A stretch of 34,623 bases of DNA from Selenomonadaceae bacterium (GTDB lineage Bacteria > Bacillota > Negativicutes > Selenomonadales > Selenomonadaceae), in the NCBI GenBank assembly GCA_017476425.1, contig JAFUZV010000098.1, forward strand, positions 1 to 34,623, written 5' to 3'. Positions 25,127 through 33,999 of the stretch are shown here, piece by piece. The notes below the pieces were generated by a model. The model saw only the letters and a program-made list of their open reading frames with translations. It was not told where the DNA came from and did no database searches. Numbering within the stretch: position 1 is the stretch's first letter; each line of letters opens with the position of its first letter. The translations under genes and the position numbers were made by a program.

Positions 25127-25405
25127 TCACCTCAGATTATTTGACAATTCAAATTGAAAATCACAAGGGACTTTCACGGCGCATTTTCGGTAACTTGTGA
25201 GATAAACGTCGGCTTGTCTTCTTGCGGCTTGTTCAACACGAAGTTTTGCACGTTGCTTAGCAATTTCCGGCGTTTCAAAGTCACTCATTACATATTTGAC
25301 AACTCCGTCATACATTTTTATTTCTGCATTGACCATAGAGACCATTAACAAAACACTAATAACGAAAATTGTTGAGACAAATTTAAAAAATTTTTTCACA
25401 TACAT
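25127..25405 (-). pseudogene. N-terminal fragment of an interrupted LPP20-like exported protein
   Basis: A 92-codon frame with a signal peptide (KKFFKFVSTIFVISVLLMVS, then VNA-E) and the family start KMYDGVVKYVM...AKLRVEQAARRQADVYLTSY. It matches the N-terminal halves of the three genes upstream. After TSY (about 25190) the frame runs into the left end of the IS element, adding unrelated residues before a TGA at 25127. The C-terminal half is found beyond the element at 23985-24189. It is the fourth member of an array of related genes, 12 nt after the preceding one. The short product may still be made and exported but is unlikely to be functional. Confidence 0.75.
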
Positions 25406-25417
25406 AAAATTATCAAC

Positions 25418-25843
25418 TCATTTTTCATTACTTCGTCGTTGCACTTCACGCTCGACAAGCTCAGGAATTTTTTCAGTATCAATTATCGCAGTTACTGTAG
25501 CTTTCACTAAAAAAATATCGCTTGAATCTTGAATAACTTCATATTTTATATCAGTCACCTGCATTAAACCGGCGGTGATGGTTACGATCTCATCTTCACT
25601 AAGTTTTTGATCTTCAGCATTAGTGATACTTTTCAAATAAAATTCTGCTTGTTCAATTACATTGAGTTCAGCAAGATTTTCGGCTTTATATCTTGCATCT
25701 TCCATAGTTTCTTCTTCATCTTCAATGTAATGTTCACCTGTACCGATAAACTCTTTCACTTTAGCATTAACTGTTGAAGTAGAAAAGACATTGATCAAAA
25801 TTATCAAAACGATCGAAAAATATTTGAAAAAATTTTTATACAT
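25418..25843 (-). CDS. Small exported LPP20-like protein
   Basis: A 141-residue protein with a signal peptide ending at about residue 27 (STVNA-K) and a single domain of about 110 residues. That domain has the pattern seen in its neighbours: a beta strand (KEFIGTGEHYI), a charged helix (ARYKAENLAELNVIEQAEFYLKS), then SEDEIVTITAGLMQV and strands ending VKATVTAIIDTEKI. This resembles the LPP20 lipoprotein fold, but no lipobox Cys is present. It is probably periplasmic. The AGGTAA ribosome binding site overlaps the stop codon of the TPR gene, suggesting translational coupling. Function is unknown. Confidence 0.78.
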   Translation of the reverse strand: MYKNFFKYFSIVLIILINVFSTSTVNAKVKEFIGTGEHYIEDEEETMEDARYKAENLAELNVIEQAEFYLKSITNAEDQKLSEDEIVTITAGLMQVTDIKYEVIQDSSDIFLVKATVTAIIDTEKIPELVEREVQRRSNEK

Positions 25844-25849
25844 AGCGCA

Positions 25850-26983
25850 TTACCTATTCAATTTTTGATTGATTCTATTACTTAAATCTTTCGCTGCTGA
25901 ATCATTAGGATTTAAATTTAACGCACGTTTTATATCAGCCGAAGCATCAGAATATTTTCCTTGTGCATAATAAGCGGCACTGCGATTATAATAAGCATCA
26001 GCATAATTTGAATTTAATTGAATGGCTCTTGTATATTCCGCCACTGCCTCATCATATCTTTTCAAGGAAAAATAAACGCTGCCTAAATTATTGTGAATTT
26101 CAGCGGTGTTATTTGATAAATTGACAGCTGATTGTAAATCCTGCAAAGCATTTTGATATTGTCCTAGCTGTGCATATACATTACCACGATTATTTAAAGC
26201 CTGAGCAAAATTCGATCTCAAATTCAAAGCCGAATTATAATCTTGAAGTGCTTGATCATATTTTCCGAGTTCATAATAAATCAAGCCACGATTATTATAA
26301 ACTTCGGCTAAATTAGGATTAAGCTCCAAAGCTAAATTATATGACTGAAGAGCATTTGAAAAATTTTTTTGTTGATAAAATTCGTTGCCTTTCTCTAATT
26401 CTTGTGCAGCTTTGAAATATTTATTGTTGAGTGCAACGGAATTTTTAATTTCAACTTTCTGCGTATCACTCAAATTATTATAATTTTTCTTGAGTTCTTC
26501 CATTTGCTGTTTTAATTTGTCATACTCTTTTTGTAGTTCATTGTTTCGTCTAACTGCCTCTTCAAGATTCTGTTTATCAGACATCATTGTTTCTAAAATT
26601 TTTTCATTGTTATCATCAACCAACGCTTTAATGTTAATCGTAAATTTTAAAAGATTATCCTCAACCACTTCAATTTTTCTTGATTCGTCTTGAATTTTCA
26701 GCACTTTTGCGGCAACCGTTTTAACCTCATCATAGCTAATTTCTAAATTCACCATTTTAGAATAAGATTGAAGATAGACACCGGCTTTTTCTACAGCATT
26801 TCGTTTAGCCTCTTCACGAGCACGATCAGTTGCACTTGAATAAGTTTCATCAAGAATGGGATCCATCACGTAACTGCCGGACGCTTCTATTAATACTTCT
26901 TTAGCGAAAGCAGATTTATTCATTGAAATGATCATCAACAGCGAAATAAAAATCGTTGTGATCATTTGAAAAAATTTTTTCAA
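25850..26983 (-). CDS. Exported protein with LPP20-like domain, coiled coil and TPR repeats
   Basis: A 377-residue protein in three parts. The signal peptide (about 1-28, ending SAFA-K) is followed by an LPP20-like domain (about 30-130) with AREEAKRNAVEKAGVYLQSY and FTINIKALVDD. A coiled coil (about 135-185) is rich in Glu, Lys and Gln. Five or so tetratricopeptide repeats (about 195-370) have the pattern A-x-x-x-Y-N-R-G-x-x-Y. TPRs bind protein partners, so it is probably a scaffold in the periplasm. I choose the TTG at 26983, preceded by TGAGGTGA; the open frame to 27013 overlaps the upstream gene. It starts 5 nt after that gene's stop, so it is in the same operon. Confidence 0.85.
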   Translation of the reverse strand: MKKFFQMITTIFISLLMIISMNKSAFAKEVLIEASGSYVMDPILDETYSSATDRAREEAKRNAVEKAGVYLQSYSKMVNLEISYDEVKTVAAKVLKIQDESRKIEVVEDNLLKFTINIKALVDDNNEKILETMMSDKQNLEEAVRRNNELQKEYDKLKQQMEELKKNYNNLSDTQKVEIKNSVALNNKYFKAAQELEKGNEFYQQKNFSNALQSYNLALELNPNLAEVYNNRGLIYYELGKYDQALQDYNSALNLRSNFAQALNNRGNVYAQLGQYQNALQDLQSAVNLSNNTAEIHNNLGSVYFSLKRYDEAVAEYTRAIQLNSNYADAYYNRSAAYYAQGKYSDASADIKRALNLNPNDSAAKDLSNRINQKLNR

Positions 26984-26988
26984 GATTC

Positions 26989-27768
26989 TCACCTCACAAA
27001 AACGACATTGCAATTATTAAGAAATTTTGAAGATTGATTAGCGATCAAAATTCTGCTTGCGTCTTCATCATTTACAACTGCATCACAATCACCGGATACA
27101 TATACAGCTTTGATCGTAAGCGGTTTACTGCCTACACGCTCATTAGCCTCTTCAATCGTATCAACATAGCTAACCATTCCTCTTTCAGTTGCCAGTTGAC
27201 GTGTAACATTTTTATAAGCATAAATTTCTGTACCGTCTGCAGATTTGATTGACGGAATGATCGCCGTTGAAAGATTTTTGCCTCTACAGTCAATGATTAA
27301 ACCTGTATAATTTTCGCCGGTCATTCCGCTTGCCAAATTTGTAAATTTTGGTTTTGGAAGGTCTTCAACTTGTGTTTGTTCCGGCAAAACAGCATTAGCT
27401 AAAGAATTTCTGCCGCCGTAAATTGAAAGACGTACTTTAGCTTCAAAAGTTCCGTCTTCGTGCTTGACTTTAGAAACAATTTTTGCACCTTGAATGGACG
27501 TTTCTACTTTTGCTTTGATCGTATCATCTAATAACATTGCATCTTTAACTGTACTTGATGAAGAAATATACAACTCTCCGACTTGTTCCGCTAAATTTCT
27601 GTATGCCATTAACTCAATAAGACGGTTTCTTGCATTTAAGTCTTGACCATTTGGATAAAGTACCGCTTCACCTTCAACGTAACCACCATTTGAAATTTCT
27701 GCTGCAAAAGCAAATGTGACAGTGCAAAACACTGCAACCATCACCAAAATTTGAAAAATTTTTTTCAT
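26989..27768 (-). CDS. Exported LPP20-family protein
   Basis: A 259-residue protein, first of the four-gene minus-strand operon. The signal peptide is MKKIFQILVMVAVFCTVTFA with cleavage likely at about AFA-A. The next 110 residues have the LPP20-type arrangement: EGEAVLYPNG, the helix ARNRLIELMAYRNLAEQVGE, and strands KAKVETSIQGAKIVSKVK and FEAKVRLSIYG. The C-terminal half (about 140-259) is a second region with YTGLIIDCRGKNLSTAIIPS, found with LPP20 in several diderm species, possibly outer-membrane-associated. AAGGAG lies nine bases before the ATG. GATC density is about half that of neighbouring housekeeping genes. Function is unknown. Confidence 0.8.
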   Translation of the reverse strand: MKKIFQILVMVAVFCTVTFAFAAEISNGGYVEGEAVLYPNGQDLNARNRLIELMAYRNLAEQVGELYISSSSTVKDAMLLDDTIKAKVETSIQGAKIVSKVKHEDGTFEAKVRLSIYGGRNSLANAVLPEQTQVEDLPKPKFTNLASGMTGENYTGLIIDCRGKNLSTAIIPSIKSADGTEIYAYKNVTRQLATERGMVSYVDTIEEANERVGSKPLTIKAVYVSGDCDAVVNDEDASRILIANQSSKFLNNCNVVFVR

Positions 27769-27946
27769 ACGCCAACAACTCCTTAAAAATATTTAACTTA
27801 ACAATCACATAATATTAATTTCAAATGTATTATAATTGATCGAAGAAAAAATTTAAACTCATTCAATTTCAATTTGGATAAATTTTTTTGTCGAAGAAAA
27901 AATTTTTTTTATTTCATCGATCAAAACTTACAAATAAAATTAATTC

Positions 27947-27975
27947 TTGTAATTTAATTTTGCTTATGCTAAAAT
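27947..27975 (+). promoter_or_regulatory. tig promoter
   Basis: TTGTAA (27947-27952), a 17-nt spacer and TAAAAT (27970-27975) lie 46 nt before the tig start. No CIRCE or CtsR operator is visible. Confidence 0.7.
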
Positions 27976-28021
27976 ATCTTTCGTGTCATTAAGACAGTTA
28001 ATTAGGAGGTTTTTTTTAAGT

Positions 28022-29398
28022 ATGAAGGTTACGAAAGAGAAATTAGATAATTACGAAGTAGCATTGACGATTGAAGTTGAGGCTGAAAAACTTACGAAGG
28101 CAAAGAAGACGGCTTGCAAAAATTTTGCTAATCGTTATGATGTTCCGGGCTTTAGAAAAGGCAAAGCTCCTCAACACATAATTGAACAGCATATGGGCAA
28201 AGAAGCAATTATGGACGAAACGGCTAACATTTTGATCCAACAGACCGTTGAAGACGCTTTGAAGGAAGAAAATTTAACGCCGATTGATTTTAACGATATG
28301 AAGCCGGAAGTTGTCACCTGCGAAGAAGGCAAAGATTTTGTCTACAAAGTTACATTCACGCCTTACCCGGAAGTTAAACTTGGTGAATATAAAGGACTCG
28401 ACATCAAAAAAGAAGTTGAAAAAATTACTGATGCTGACGTTGATAAACAAGTTGAGAATTTGCTCGATCATCACGCAACATTGATCGATGCTAAAGAAGA
28501 TGACGCTGTTGAAGACGGTGATTTTATCACGCTTGATTTTGAAGGCTTTATTAAAGGTGAAGCGTTCGACGGCGGTTCAGGCAAAAGTTATCCATTGAGA
28601 ATAGGATCAGGAACATTTATTCCAGGTTTTGAAGATCAGTTGATCGGCGCAAAAGTCAATGAAGAACGTGACGTTAAGGTAACTTTCCCGGAAGATTATC
28701 ACGATCAAGATTATGCCGGTGAAGATGCTGTATTCAAATGCAAAATTATTTCAATTAAACACCGTGAATTGCCGGAACTTAATGACGAATTTGCTGAAAA
28801 GGTAAGCAAATTTAAAACCGTTGAGGAATTGAAAGCCGATATTAAAAATAATCTTGAAAAATCAGCGGAACAAGAAGCAAAGGAACTTCAAGGACAACAA
28901 GCCGTTGAAAAGGCAACTGAAAATATGACTGTTGATGTTCCGCCTGCAATGATCGAAACTAGAATTAATCAGCTTGTTAATGAATTGTCGTTGAGACTTC
29001 AAACTCGTGGAACAACTCTTGCATATTATCTTGAGAAGTCTAACAATGATCTTGATCAACTTCGTGAGAGTTATCGCAAGAATGCTGAGAAAGAAGTTTT
29101 GACTGATTTAATGCTTGAGGCAGTTGCAAAAGCAGAAAATATTGAAGTCGAACCGAAAGAAATCGAATATGAAGTCGCAGTAATGGCGGCAACTTACGGC
29201 GTTCCACCTAAGCAGATTGTAAAAATTTTGAGAGAGAACAGACAATTTAGCACAGTTGCAGCGAATGTCCGCAGAAGAAAAGCTGTTAAATTTATCATTG
29301 ATAACATTAAAGGTAACGAAGCTGAAAAGACTGAAAAAGTTGCTGAATCAAGAGTTAATGAATCTGCTGCAATTGATACCGTCGTCAGCAAGGCTTAA
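28022..29398 (+). CDS. tig: Trigger factor
   Basis: A 458-residue ribosome-associated chaperone and prolyl isomerase. The N-terminal ribosome-binding domain has the signature NRYDVPGFRKGKAPQ (about 36-50). The FKBP-type PPIase domain (about 155-240) shows GDFITLDFEGFI and FDGGSGKSYPLRIGSGTFI. The long helical C-terminal chaperone arms follow. The last 25 residues are an acidic tail. The ATG at 28022 follows AGGAGG; the open frame to 27983 covers the leader only. It heads the conserved tig-clpP-clpX-lon block; clpP follows 22 nt later. Confidence 0.97.
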   Translation: MKVTKEKLDNYEVALTIEVEAEKLTKAKKTACKNFANRYDVPGFRKGKAPQHIIEQHMGKEAIMDETANILIQQTVEDALKEENLTPIDFNDMKPEVVTCEEGKDFVYKVTFTPYPEVKLGEYKGLDIKKEVEKITDADVDKQVENLLDHHATLIDAKEDDAVEDGDFITLDFEGFIKGEAFDGGSGKSYPLRIGSGTFIPGFEDQLIGAKVNEERDVKVTFPEDYHDQDYAGEDAVFKCKIISIKHRELPELNDEFAEKVSKFKTVEELKADIKNNLEKSAEQEAKELQGQQAVEKATENMTVDVPPAMIETRINQLVNELSLRLQTRGTTLAYYLEKSNNDLDQLRESYRKNAEKEVLTDLMLEAVAKAENIEVEPKEIEYEVAVMAATYGVPPKQIVKILRENRQFSTVAANVRRRKAVKFIIDNIKGNEAEKTEKVAESRVNESAAIDTVVSKA

Positions 29399-29420
29399 TA
29401 AATTTTGAGGTGTTTTAATT

Positions 29421-30074
29421 ATGGCGTATTATGTGCCGATGGTCATAGAGAAAACCGGTTACGGTGAAAGAGCATATGACATTTATTCAAGACTTTTGAA
29501 AGATCGAATCGTTTTGCTTGGCGGTCCGATAAATGACGACGTTGCAAATTCGATCGTAGCACAATTATTATTTTTGGAATCAGAAGATCCGGACAAAGAT
29601 ATTCATCTTTACATAAATAGTCCCGGCGGAGTCGTTACAGCCGGACTTGCGATTTATGATACAATGCAATATATCAAGCCGGACGTTTCGACGATTTGCA
29701 TAGGTCAAGCCGCGTCAATGGGATCACTTCTTTTGACTGCCGGTGCTAAGGGTAAAAGATTTGCTTTGCCGCTTGCAAGAATTATGATTCATCAACCGTT
29801 AGGCGGTGCAAGTGGTCAATCAACTGATATTCAAATTCAAGCAAGAGAAATTTTGCGACTTCGTGAAGTTGGTAACGATATACTTTGTCGACATACCGGT
29901 CAAAGTCGTGAAAAGATCGTTGCTGATACTGAACGCGATAATTTTATGACGGCTGAAGAGGCTAAGGCTTACGGCTTGATTGATGATGTTGTAACTCGTC
30001 CGCCGGAAAATACTAACGATAAAAAATCCGACGGTGATCAATCTTCAAATACTGAATTGAAATTGATCGAATAA
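29421..30074 (+). CDS. clpP: ATP-dependent Clp protease, proteolytic subunit
   Basis: A 217-residue serine protease that forms the tetradecameric chamber used by ClpX. The catalytic triad is Ser99 (ASMGS), His124 (IHQPLGG) and Asp173 (ERDNF). The C-terminus is about 20 residues longer than usual, polar and low complexity ([11 protein letters not shown]). It is in the tig operon with its own ribosome binding site (GAGGTG) and is followed by a terminator, so clpX has a separate promoter. Confidence 0.97.
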   Translation: MAYYVPMVIEKTGYGERAYDIYSRLLKDRIVLLGGPINDDVANSIVAQLLFLESEDPDKDIHLYINSPGGVVTAGLAIYDTMQYIKPDVSTICIGQAASMGSLLLTAGAKGKRFALPLARIMIHQPLGGASGQSTDIQIQAREILRLREVGNDILCRHTGQSREKIVADTERDNFMTAEEAKAYGLIDDVVTRPPENTNDKKSDGDQSSNTELKLIE

Positions 30075-30094
30075 ATTTTAAATTAAAAATTAAT

Positions 30095-30144
30095 TTGCGT
30101 GATCGATCTAAAATCATTTTGGATCATTCACGTAATTTTTTTTT
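30095..30144 (+). terminator. Terminator after clpP
   Basis: A long stem, GATC-TAAAA / TTTTG-GATC around a TCA loop, is extended outward by GCGTGA-type pairs with TTCACGT (two mismatches) over 30097-30133, and is followed by T9. Confidence 0.75.
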
Positions 30145-30207
30145 GTGAACGATCACGATTAAAAAGTTTTTTTCAAAATTATTCTTCGATCGAAAAAATT
30201 TTTTGCG

Positions 30208-30228
30208 ATTCTTAATTCTCGATTAAAA
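30208..30228. repeat. Partial heptad repeat copy G (clpP-clpX gap)
   Basis: Units ATTCTTA, ATTCTCG and ATTAAAA. This corresponds to units 3-5 of the longer copies. The 30075-30370 gap otherwise holds the clpP terminator, A/T-tracts and the clpX promoter and leader. Confidence 0.55.
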
Positions 30229-30251
30229 AACGTTCGATAAATCAATTAACC

Positions 30252-30280
30252 TTGACATATTTTATAATATTTGTTATAAA
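30252..30280 (+). promoter_or_regulatory. clpX promoter
   Basis: A perfect TTGACA (30252-30257), a 17-nt spacer and TATAAA (30275-30280). The leader to the GTG start is about 85 nt. Confidence 0.8.
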
Positions 30281-30324
30281 TAATTTAAATATTTTTAAAG
30301 ATTTTGATTAAAATCTGATTTTGT

Positions 30325-30361
30325 GAGGAGGTGAAACCGTTACGAAAAAAATTTGTAACGG
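30325..30361 (+). promoter_or_regulatory. clpX: clpX Shine-Dalgarno separated from its start by a hairpin
   Basis: GAGGAGGTGA (30325-30334) is the strongest ribosome binding site in the leader but lies nearly 40 nt before the GTG. Between them a perfect 7-bp hairpin, CCGTTAC (30337-30343) with GTAACGG (30355-30361), would shorten the gap to about 11 nt. An in-frame TGA at 30365 rules out any earlier start. Confidence 0.7.
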
Positions 30362-30370
30362 TGCTGAGTC

Positions 30371-31642
30371 GTGTTAAAATTTGGTGGCAATTCCGGCGGC
30401 TTGAAATGTTCTTTCTGCGAAAAATCTGAACATCAAGTTAGAAAGCTCGTTGCAGGTCCAAAAAATGTTTATATATGCGATGAATGTATTGAACTTTGCA
30501 GTGAAATTATAGAAGATAGTGAAGACGAAGATTTTGAAATTGACGCTGAAAACGATCTTCCTAAACCAAAAGAAATTTGTGAGATTTTAGATCAGTATGT
30601 GATCGGACAAGACGAAGCGAAAAAAACTCTTTCTGTTGCAGTTTACAATCACTATAAACGAATCAATCAGAAAGTCAAACGTAAAGGTGAAGTGGAACTG
30701 CAGAAATCAAATATTTTAATGATCGGTCCGACCGGTTGCGGCAAAACTCTTTTAGCTCAGACGCTTGCAAAAATTTTGAATGTTCCTTTGACGATCGTTG
30801 ATGCAAATTCAATGACTGAAGCCGGTTATGTTGGTGAAGACGTTGAAGATATAATTTATTCACTCTTGCAAGCGGCTAATGGTGACGTTCAAAAAGCAGA
30901 ACGTGGAATTGTTTACATTGATGAGATCGACAAAATTGCACGTAAAACCGGTATGGGACGCGATATTTCCGGTGAAGGTGTTCAGCAAGCACTTTTGAAA
31001 ATTTTAGAAGGTACAAGAGTTTCAATTTCAGCAACGCCAAGTAGTAATTTTAGACACTCAATACAAATGGCTCCGCAAATGACTGTCGACACGAAAAATA
31101 TTTTATTTATATGTGGCGGCGCATTCACTGATCTCGACAAAATCATTGAAAGACGTATGCAAGGCAGTCAACTTGGTTTTGGTGCAATGGTTAAATCTAA
31201 AGAGAATAAAGACGTTAGTGCAATTTTAAAAGAAGTTTTGCCGGACGATCTTTTAAAAGACGGCTTGATCCCAGAACTTGTCGGCAGACTTCCGATAATT
31301 GTTACACTTGATGCACTTGACGAAGATACTTTAGTTGAAATTTTGACAGAACCGAAAAATGCTTTGATCAAACAATATCAAAAACTTATGGAGATGGACG
31401 GATCAAAATTAATTTTTGAAGATGAAGCTGTCAGATTGATCGCAAGAGAAGCTATTAGAAGAAATACCGGTGCTCGTGGTTTAAGATCGATTCTTGAAAA
31501 ACTGATGAGAAATGTAATGTTTGAGGCTCCGTCGGTTGATGGCAAGACAATTTGCAGAATTACAAAAGAAGTCGTAATGAATAATCAAGACCCGATACTT
31601 CAAATTGAAAATACGAAAACTCGAAAGCTCAAAAATGGCTGA
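30371..31642 (+). CDS. clpX: ATP-dependent Clp protease, ATP-binding subunit ClpX
   Basis: A 423-residue AAA+ unfoldase that feeds ClpP. The zinc-binding domain has Cys13, Cys16, Cys36 and Cys39. Walker A GPTGCGKT is at 119-126, the pore loop GYVG at 152-155 and Walker B VYIDEIDK at 181-188. The IGF-type ClpP-docking loop appears as LGFGA (about 271-275). The start is GTG, fixed by the family N-terminus and the in-frame stop just upstream. The last codons and the stop lie in a 15-bp sequence duplicated from the lon start region, so the C-terminus was probably remodelled by that event. lon follows 38 nt later. Confidence 0.97.
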   Translation: MLKFGGNSGGLKCSFCEKSEHQVRKLVAGPKNVYICDECIELCSEIIEDSEDEDFEIDAENDLPKPKEICEILDQYVIGQDEAKKTLSVAVYNHYKRINQKVKRKGEVELQKSNILMIGPTGCGKTLLAQTLAKILNVPLTIVDANSMTEAGYVGEDVEDIIYSLLQAANGDVQKAERGIVYIDEIDKIARKTGMGRDISGEGVQQALLKILEGTRVSISATPSSNFRHSIQMAPQMTVDTKNILFICGGAFTDLDKIIERRMQGSQLGFGAMVKSKENKDVSAILKEVLPDDLLKDGLIPELVGRLPIIVTLDALDEDTLVEILTEPKNALIKQYQKLMEMDGSKLIFEDEAVRLIAREAIRRNTGARGLRSILEKLMRNVMFEAPSVDGKTICRITKEVVMNNQDPILQIENTKTRKLKNG

Positions 31643-31691
31643 AGTCTTAGGGCTTAGAGCTGAGAAAGGAGCGTTAAAAAATGGCTGAAGT
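31631..31691. repeat. Heptad repeat copy H between 15-bp direct repeats (clpX-lon)
   Basis: The direct repeat AAAAATGGCTGAAGT occurs at 31631-31645 (end of clpX) and 31677-31691 (start of lon). Between and overlapping these are 7-nt units: TGGCTGA, AGTCTTA, GGGCTTA and GAGCTGA, a variant like copy B. Confidence 0.75.
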
Positions 31692-33993
31692 AATAAATTT
31701 GCCGCTCGTGCCACTGCGTGGAATGACAATATTTCCAAATATGATAGTTCATTTAGACGTTGGTCGCGATCGTTCAGTAAATGCACTTGAAGCGGCAATG
31801 GTTGAAGAACGAAAAATTTTTTTAGTTGCTCAAAAGACTGTTGATAATGAATCACCGGATCGTGATGATCTTTATGAAGTTGGAACTGTCTCGGAGATCA
31901 AGCAGATTTTAAAATTGCCTGACGGAAATATTAGAGTTTTAGTTGAAGGTATTAATCGCGGTGTAATGGTCGGTTACCGTGATTTTGAAACTTATTCTGA
32001 AGTTGATATTGAAGTTCATACTGACAAATGGGAACAATCGCTGCAAATGGAAGCGTTAATTCGCGGTGTTGTACACGAATTTGAAGATTGGGTTAAACTT
32101 AGCCGCAAAATTCCGCCTGAAACTTTCGTTGCAGTTACGATTCTTGAAGACGTTGGACGACTTGCCGATCTGATTGCAAGTCATTTGAATTTAAAACTTG
32201 AGGATAAGCAGGCGATTTTAGATTGTCTTAATGTGGAGCAGAGACTTCAAAAACTTTATGAAATTTTAGCTCGTGAACTTGAAGTATTGAAAATGGAAAA
32301 CAAAATCGGTCAACAAGTTCGTCAGCAAATGGAAAAAATTCAAAAAGATTATTATCTTCGTGAACAACTCAAGGCAATTCACAAAGAATTAGGTGAAGAT
32401 GAAGATCGATCAGAAGAAGTTGAAGAGTATCGCAAAAAATTGAATGAAGGCAATTATCCGGAAGAAGTCAAAAAGATCGTTGAGAAAGAGATCAAACGAA
32501 TGGAAAAATTGCCGTCAATGTCTCAAGAATTGAATGTGATCCGAACTTACGTTGACTGGCTGATCGATCTGCCGTGGAATGTTTCAACAGAAGATATGAT
32601 GGACATTGCAAACGCAGAAAAAGTTTTGAATCAAGATCATTATGGACTTGAGAAAGTCAAGGAGAGAATTTTAGACTTTTTAGCCGTTAAGGAACTTGTC
32701 AAGGATAAACCATCGCCGATCTTATGCTTAGTTGGTCCGCCGGGTGTCGGTAAAACTTCGCTTGCATCTTCAATCGCTCGTGCTATGAATCGCAAATTTA
32801 TTCGTGCGTCGCTCGGTGGTATTCGTGACGAAGCAGAGATTAGAGGACATCGCCGGACTTATGTCGGAGCAATGCCCGGAAGAATCATTCAAGGAATTAA
32901 AAAAGCCGGATCAAATAATCCAGTCTTTTTGCTTGATGAAGTTGACAAGATCGGTGCTGCAGGTTACAGCGGTGATCCGTCGTCAGCACTTCTTGAAGTT
33001 CTTGATCCTGCACAAAATAACACATTTAGCGATCATTATATCGACACACCTTTTGATCTCTCTCACGTTTTATGGATTATCACAGCAAATAATCTTTCAA
33101 CAATTCCAAAACCATTGCGTGATCGTATGGAAATTATCACGCTTTCAAGTTACACTGAGGCGGAGAAATTAGAAATTGCAAAACGTTACTTAACGAAACG
33201 TCAGAAGACTGAAAACGGACTTGAAGGAAACGATCTTTATTTCGGCGGCGGTGTATTGCAAGAAATTATTTCTGAATATACTCGTGAAGCCGGTGTCCGT
33301 GAACTTGAAAGAATTATCGGTAAAGCCTGCCGAAAAGCGGCAAGAAAGATCGTTGAAGGTGAAGAGAAACCGATCAGAATCACTAAAAAGAATTTGCCGA
33401 GTTTTATAGGCAAGCCGAGATTTGTACAAACGAAAGCTGAGAAGAAACCACAAATCGGCGTTTCAACCGGTATGGCGTGGACTGAAGTCGGCGGTGATAT
33501 TTTACCAACTGAGGCGATCGTCCTCAAAGGTAAAGGTCAACTGATTTTAACGGGTAAACTCGGTGACGTTATGCAAGAATCAGCAAAAGCCGGTTTAACT
33601 TACATTCGTAGTCGATCGGATATTATGGAACTTGAAGACGATTTTTACGAAAAAAATGACATTCATATTCACGTGCCTGAAGGTGCAGTTCCAAAAGATG
33701 GTCCTTCAGCCGGAATTACAATGGCGACGGCGATGATCTCTGCACTTACTAAACGCAAAGTTAGAAGTGATGTTGCTATGACTGGTGAAATTACCTTGCG
33801 TGGAAATGTTTTGCCGATCGGCGGTCTCAAGGAAAAAGTTTTAGCGGCTTATCGTGAAGGTATGCACACGATCATTTTACCGAAAGAAAACACTCGTGAT
33901 CTTGAAGATATTCCGGCGAATGTCAGAGCAAAATTAGAATTTGTTCCCGTTGAACATATGGACGAAGTTTTAAAGACGGCTTTACTTAAATAA
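31681..33993 (+). CDS. lon: ATP-dependent protease La
   Basis: A 770-residue LonA-type protease that degrades misfolded and regulatory proteins. The N-terminal substrate domain is about 5-200, followed by a coiled helical linker. Walker A GPPGVGKT is at 352-359, Walker B FLLDEVDK at about 416-423. The catalytic dyad is Ser676 in GPSAG and Lys719 in LKEK, spaced 43 apart as in E. coli Lon. AAAGGAG is ten bases before the ATG. Its first codons are duplicated upstream at the end of clpX. It probably shares the clpX transcript. Confidence 0.97.
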   Translation: MAEVINLPLVPLRGMTIFPNMIVHLDVGRDRSVNALEAAMVEERKIFLVAQKTVDNESPDRDDLYEVGTVSEIKQILKLPDGNIRVLVEGINRGVMVGYRDFETYSEVDIEVHTDKWEQSLQMEALIRGVVHEFEDWVKLSRKIPPETFVAVTILEDVGRLADLIASHLNLKLEDKQAILDCLNVEQRLQKLYEILARELEVLKMENKIGQQVRQQMEKIQKDYYLREQLKAIHKELGEDEDRSEEVEEYRKKLNEGNYPEEVKKIVEKEIKRMEKLPSMSQELNVIRTYVDWLIDLPWNVSTEDMMDIANAEKVLNQDHYGLEKVKERILDFLAVKELVKDKPSPILCLVGPPGVGKTSLASSIARAMNRKFIRASLGGIRDEAEIRGHRRTYVGAMPGRIIQGIKKAGSNNPVFLLDEVDKIGAAGYSGDPSSALLEVLDPAQNNTFSDHYIDTPFDLSHVLWIITANNLSTIPKPLRDRMEIITLSSYTEAEKLEIAKRYLTKRQKTENGLEGNDLYFGGGVLQEIISEYTREAGVRELERIIGKACRKAARKIVEGEEKPIRITKKNLPSFIGKPRFVQTKAEKKPQIGVSTGMAWTEVGGDILPTEAIVLKGKGQLILTGKLGDVMQESAKAGLTYIRSRSDIMELEDDFYEKNDIHIHVPEGAVPKDGPSAGITMATAMISALTKRKVRSDVAMTGEITLRGNVLPIGGLKEKVLAAYREGMHTIILPKENTRDLEDIPANVRAKLEFVPVEHMDEVLKTALLK

Positions 33994-33999
33994 AAAAAA

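Larger units (their letters stand above)
24183..25189 (-). mobile_element. Decayed IS200/IS605-group element (tnpB type, no tnpA)
   Basis: An element of about 1 kb carrying only tnpB remains. On the minus strand its left end follows TTAC (25190-25193), the target used by IS608-like members. Just past the tnpB stop a hairpin is visible (GACAC...GTGTC with an inner AGACCT/AGGCT stem, about 24191-24223), as expected for the right end and the omega-RNA region. It interrupts an LPP20-like gene directly after its Tyr-Leu-Thr-Ser-Tyr codons. Exact ends are inferred, good to about ten bases. Confidence 0.65.

Noticed and set aside
24795..25130. Separate small basic protein gene
   Set aside because: It is the N-terminal part of the same broken tnpB.
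30070..30096. Heptad-like run of A/T after clpP
   Set aside because: Three units of pure A/T sequence fit the period but are too low in complexity to distinguish from chance.
27983..30370. CIRCE or CtsR heat-shock operators before tig and clpX
   Set aside because: Neither the TTAGCACTC inverted repeat nor the tandem AGTCAAA-type heptads are present.
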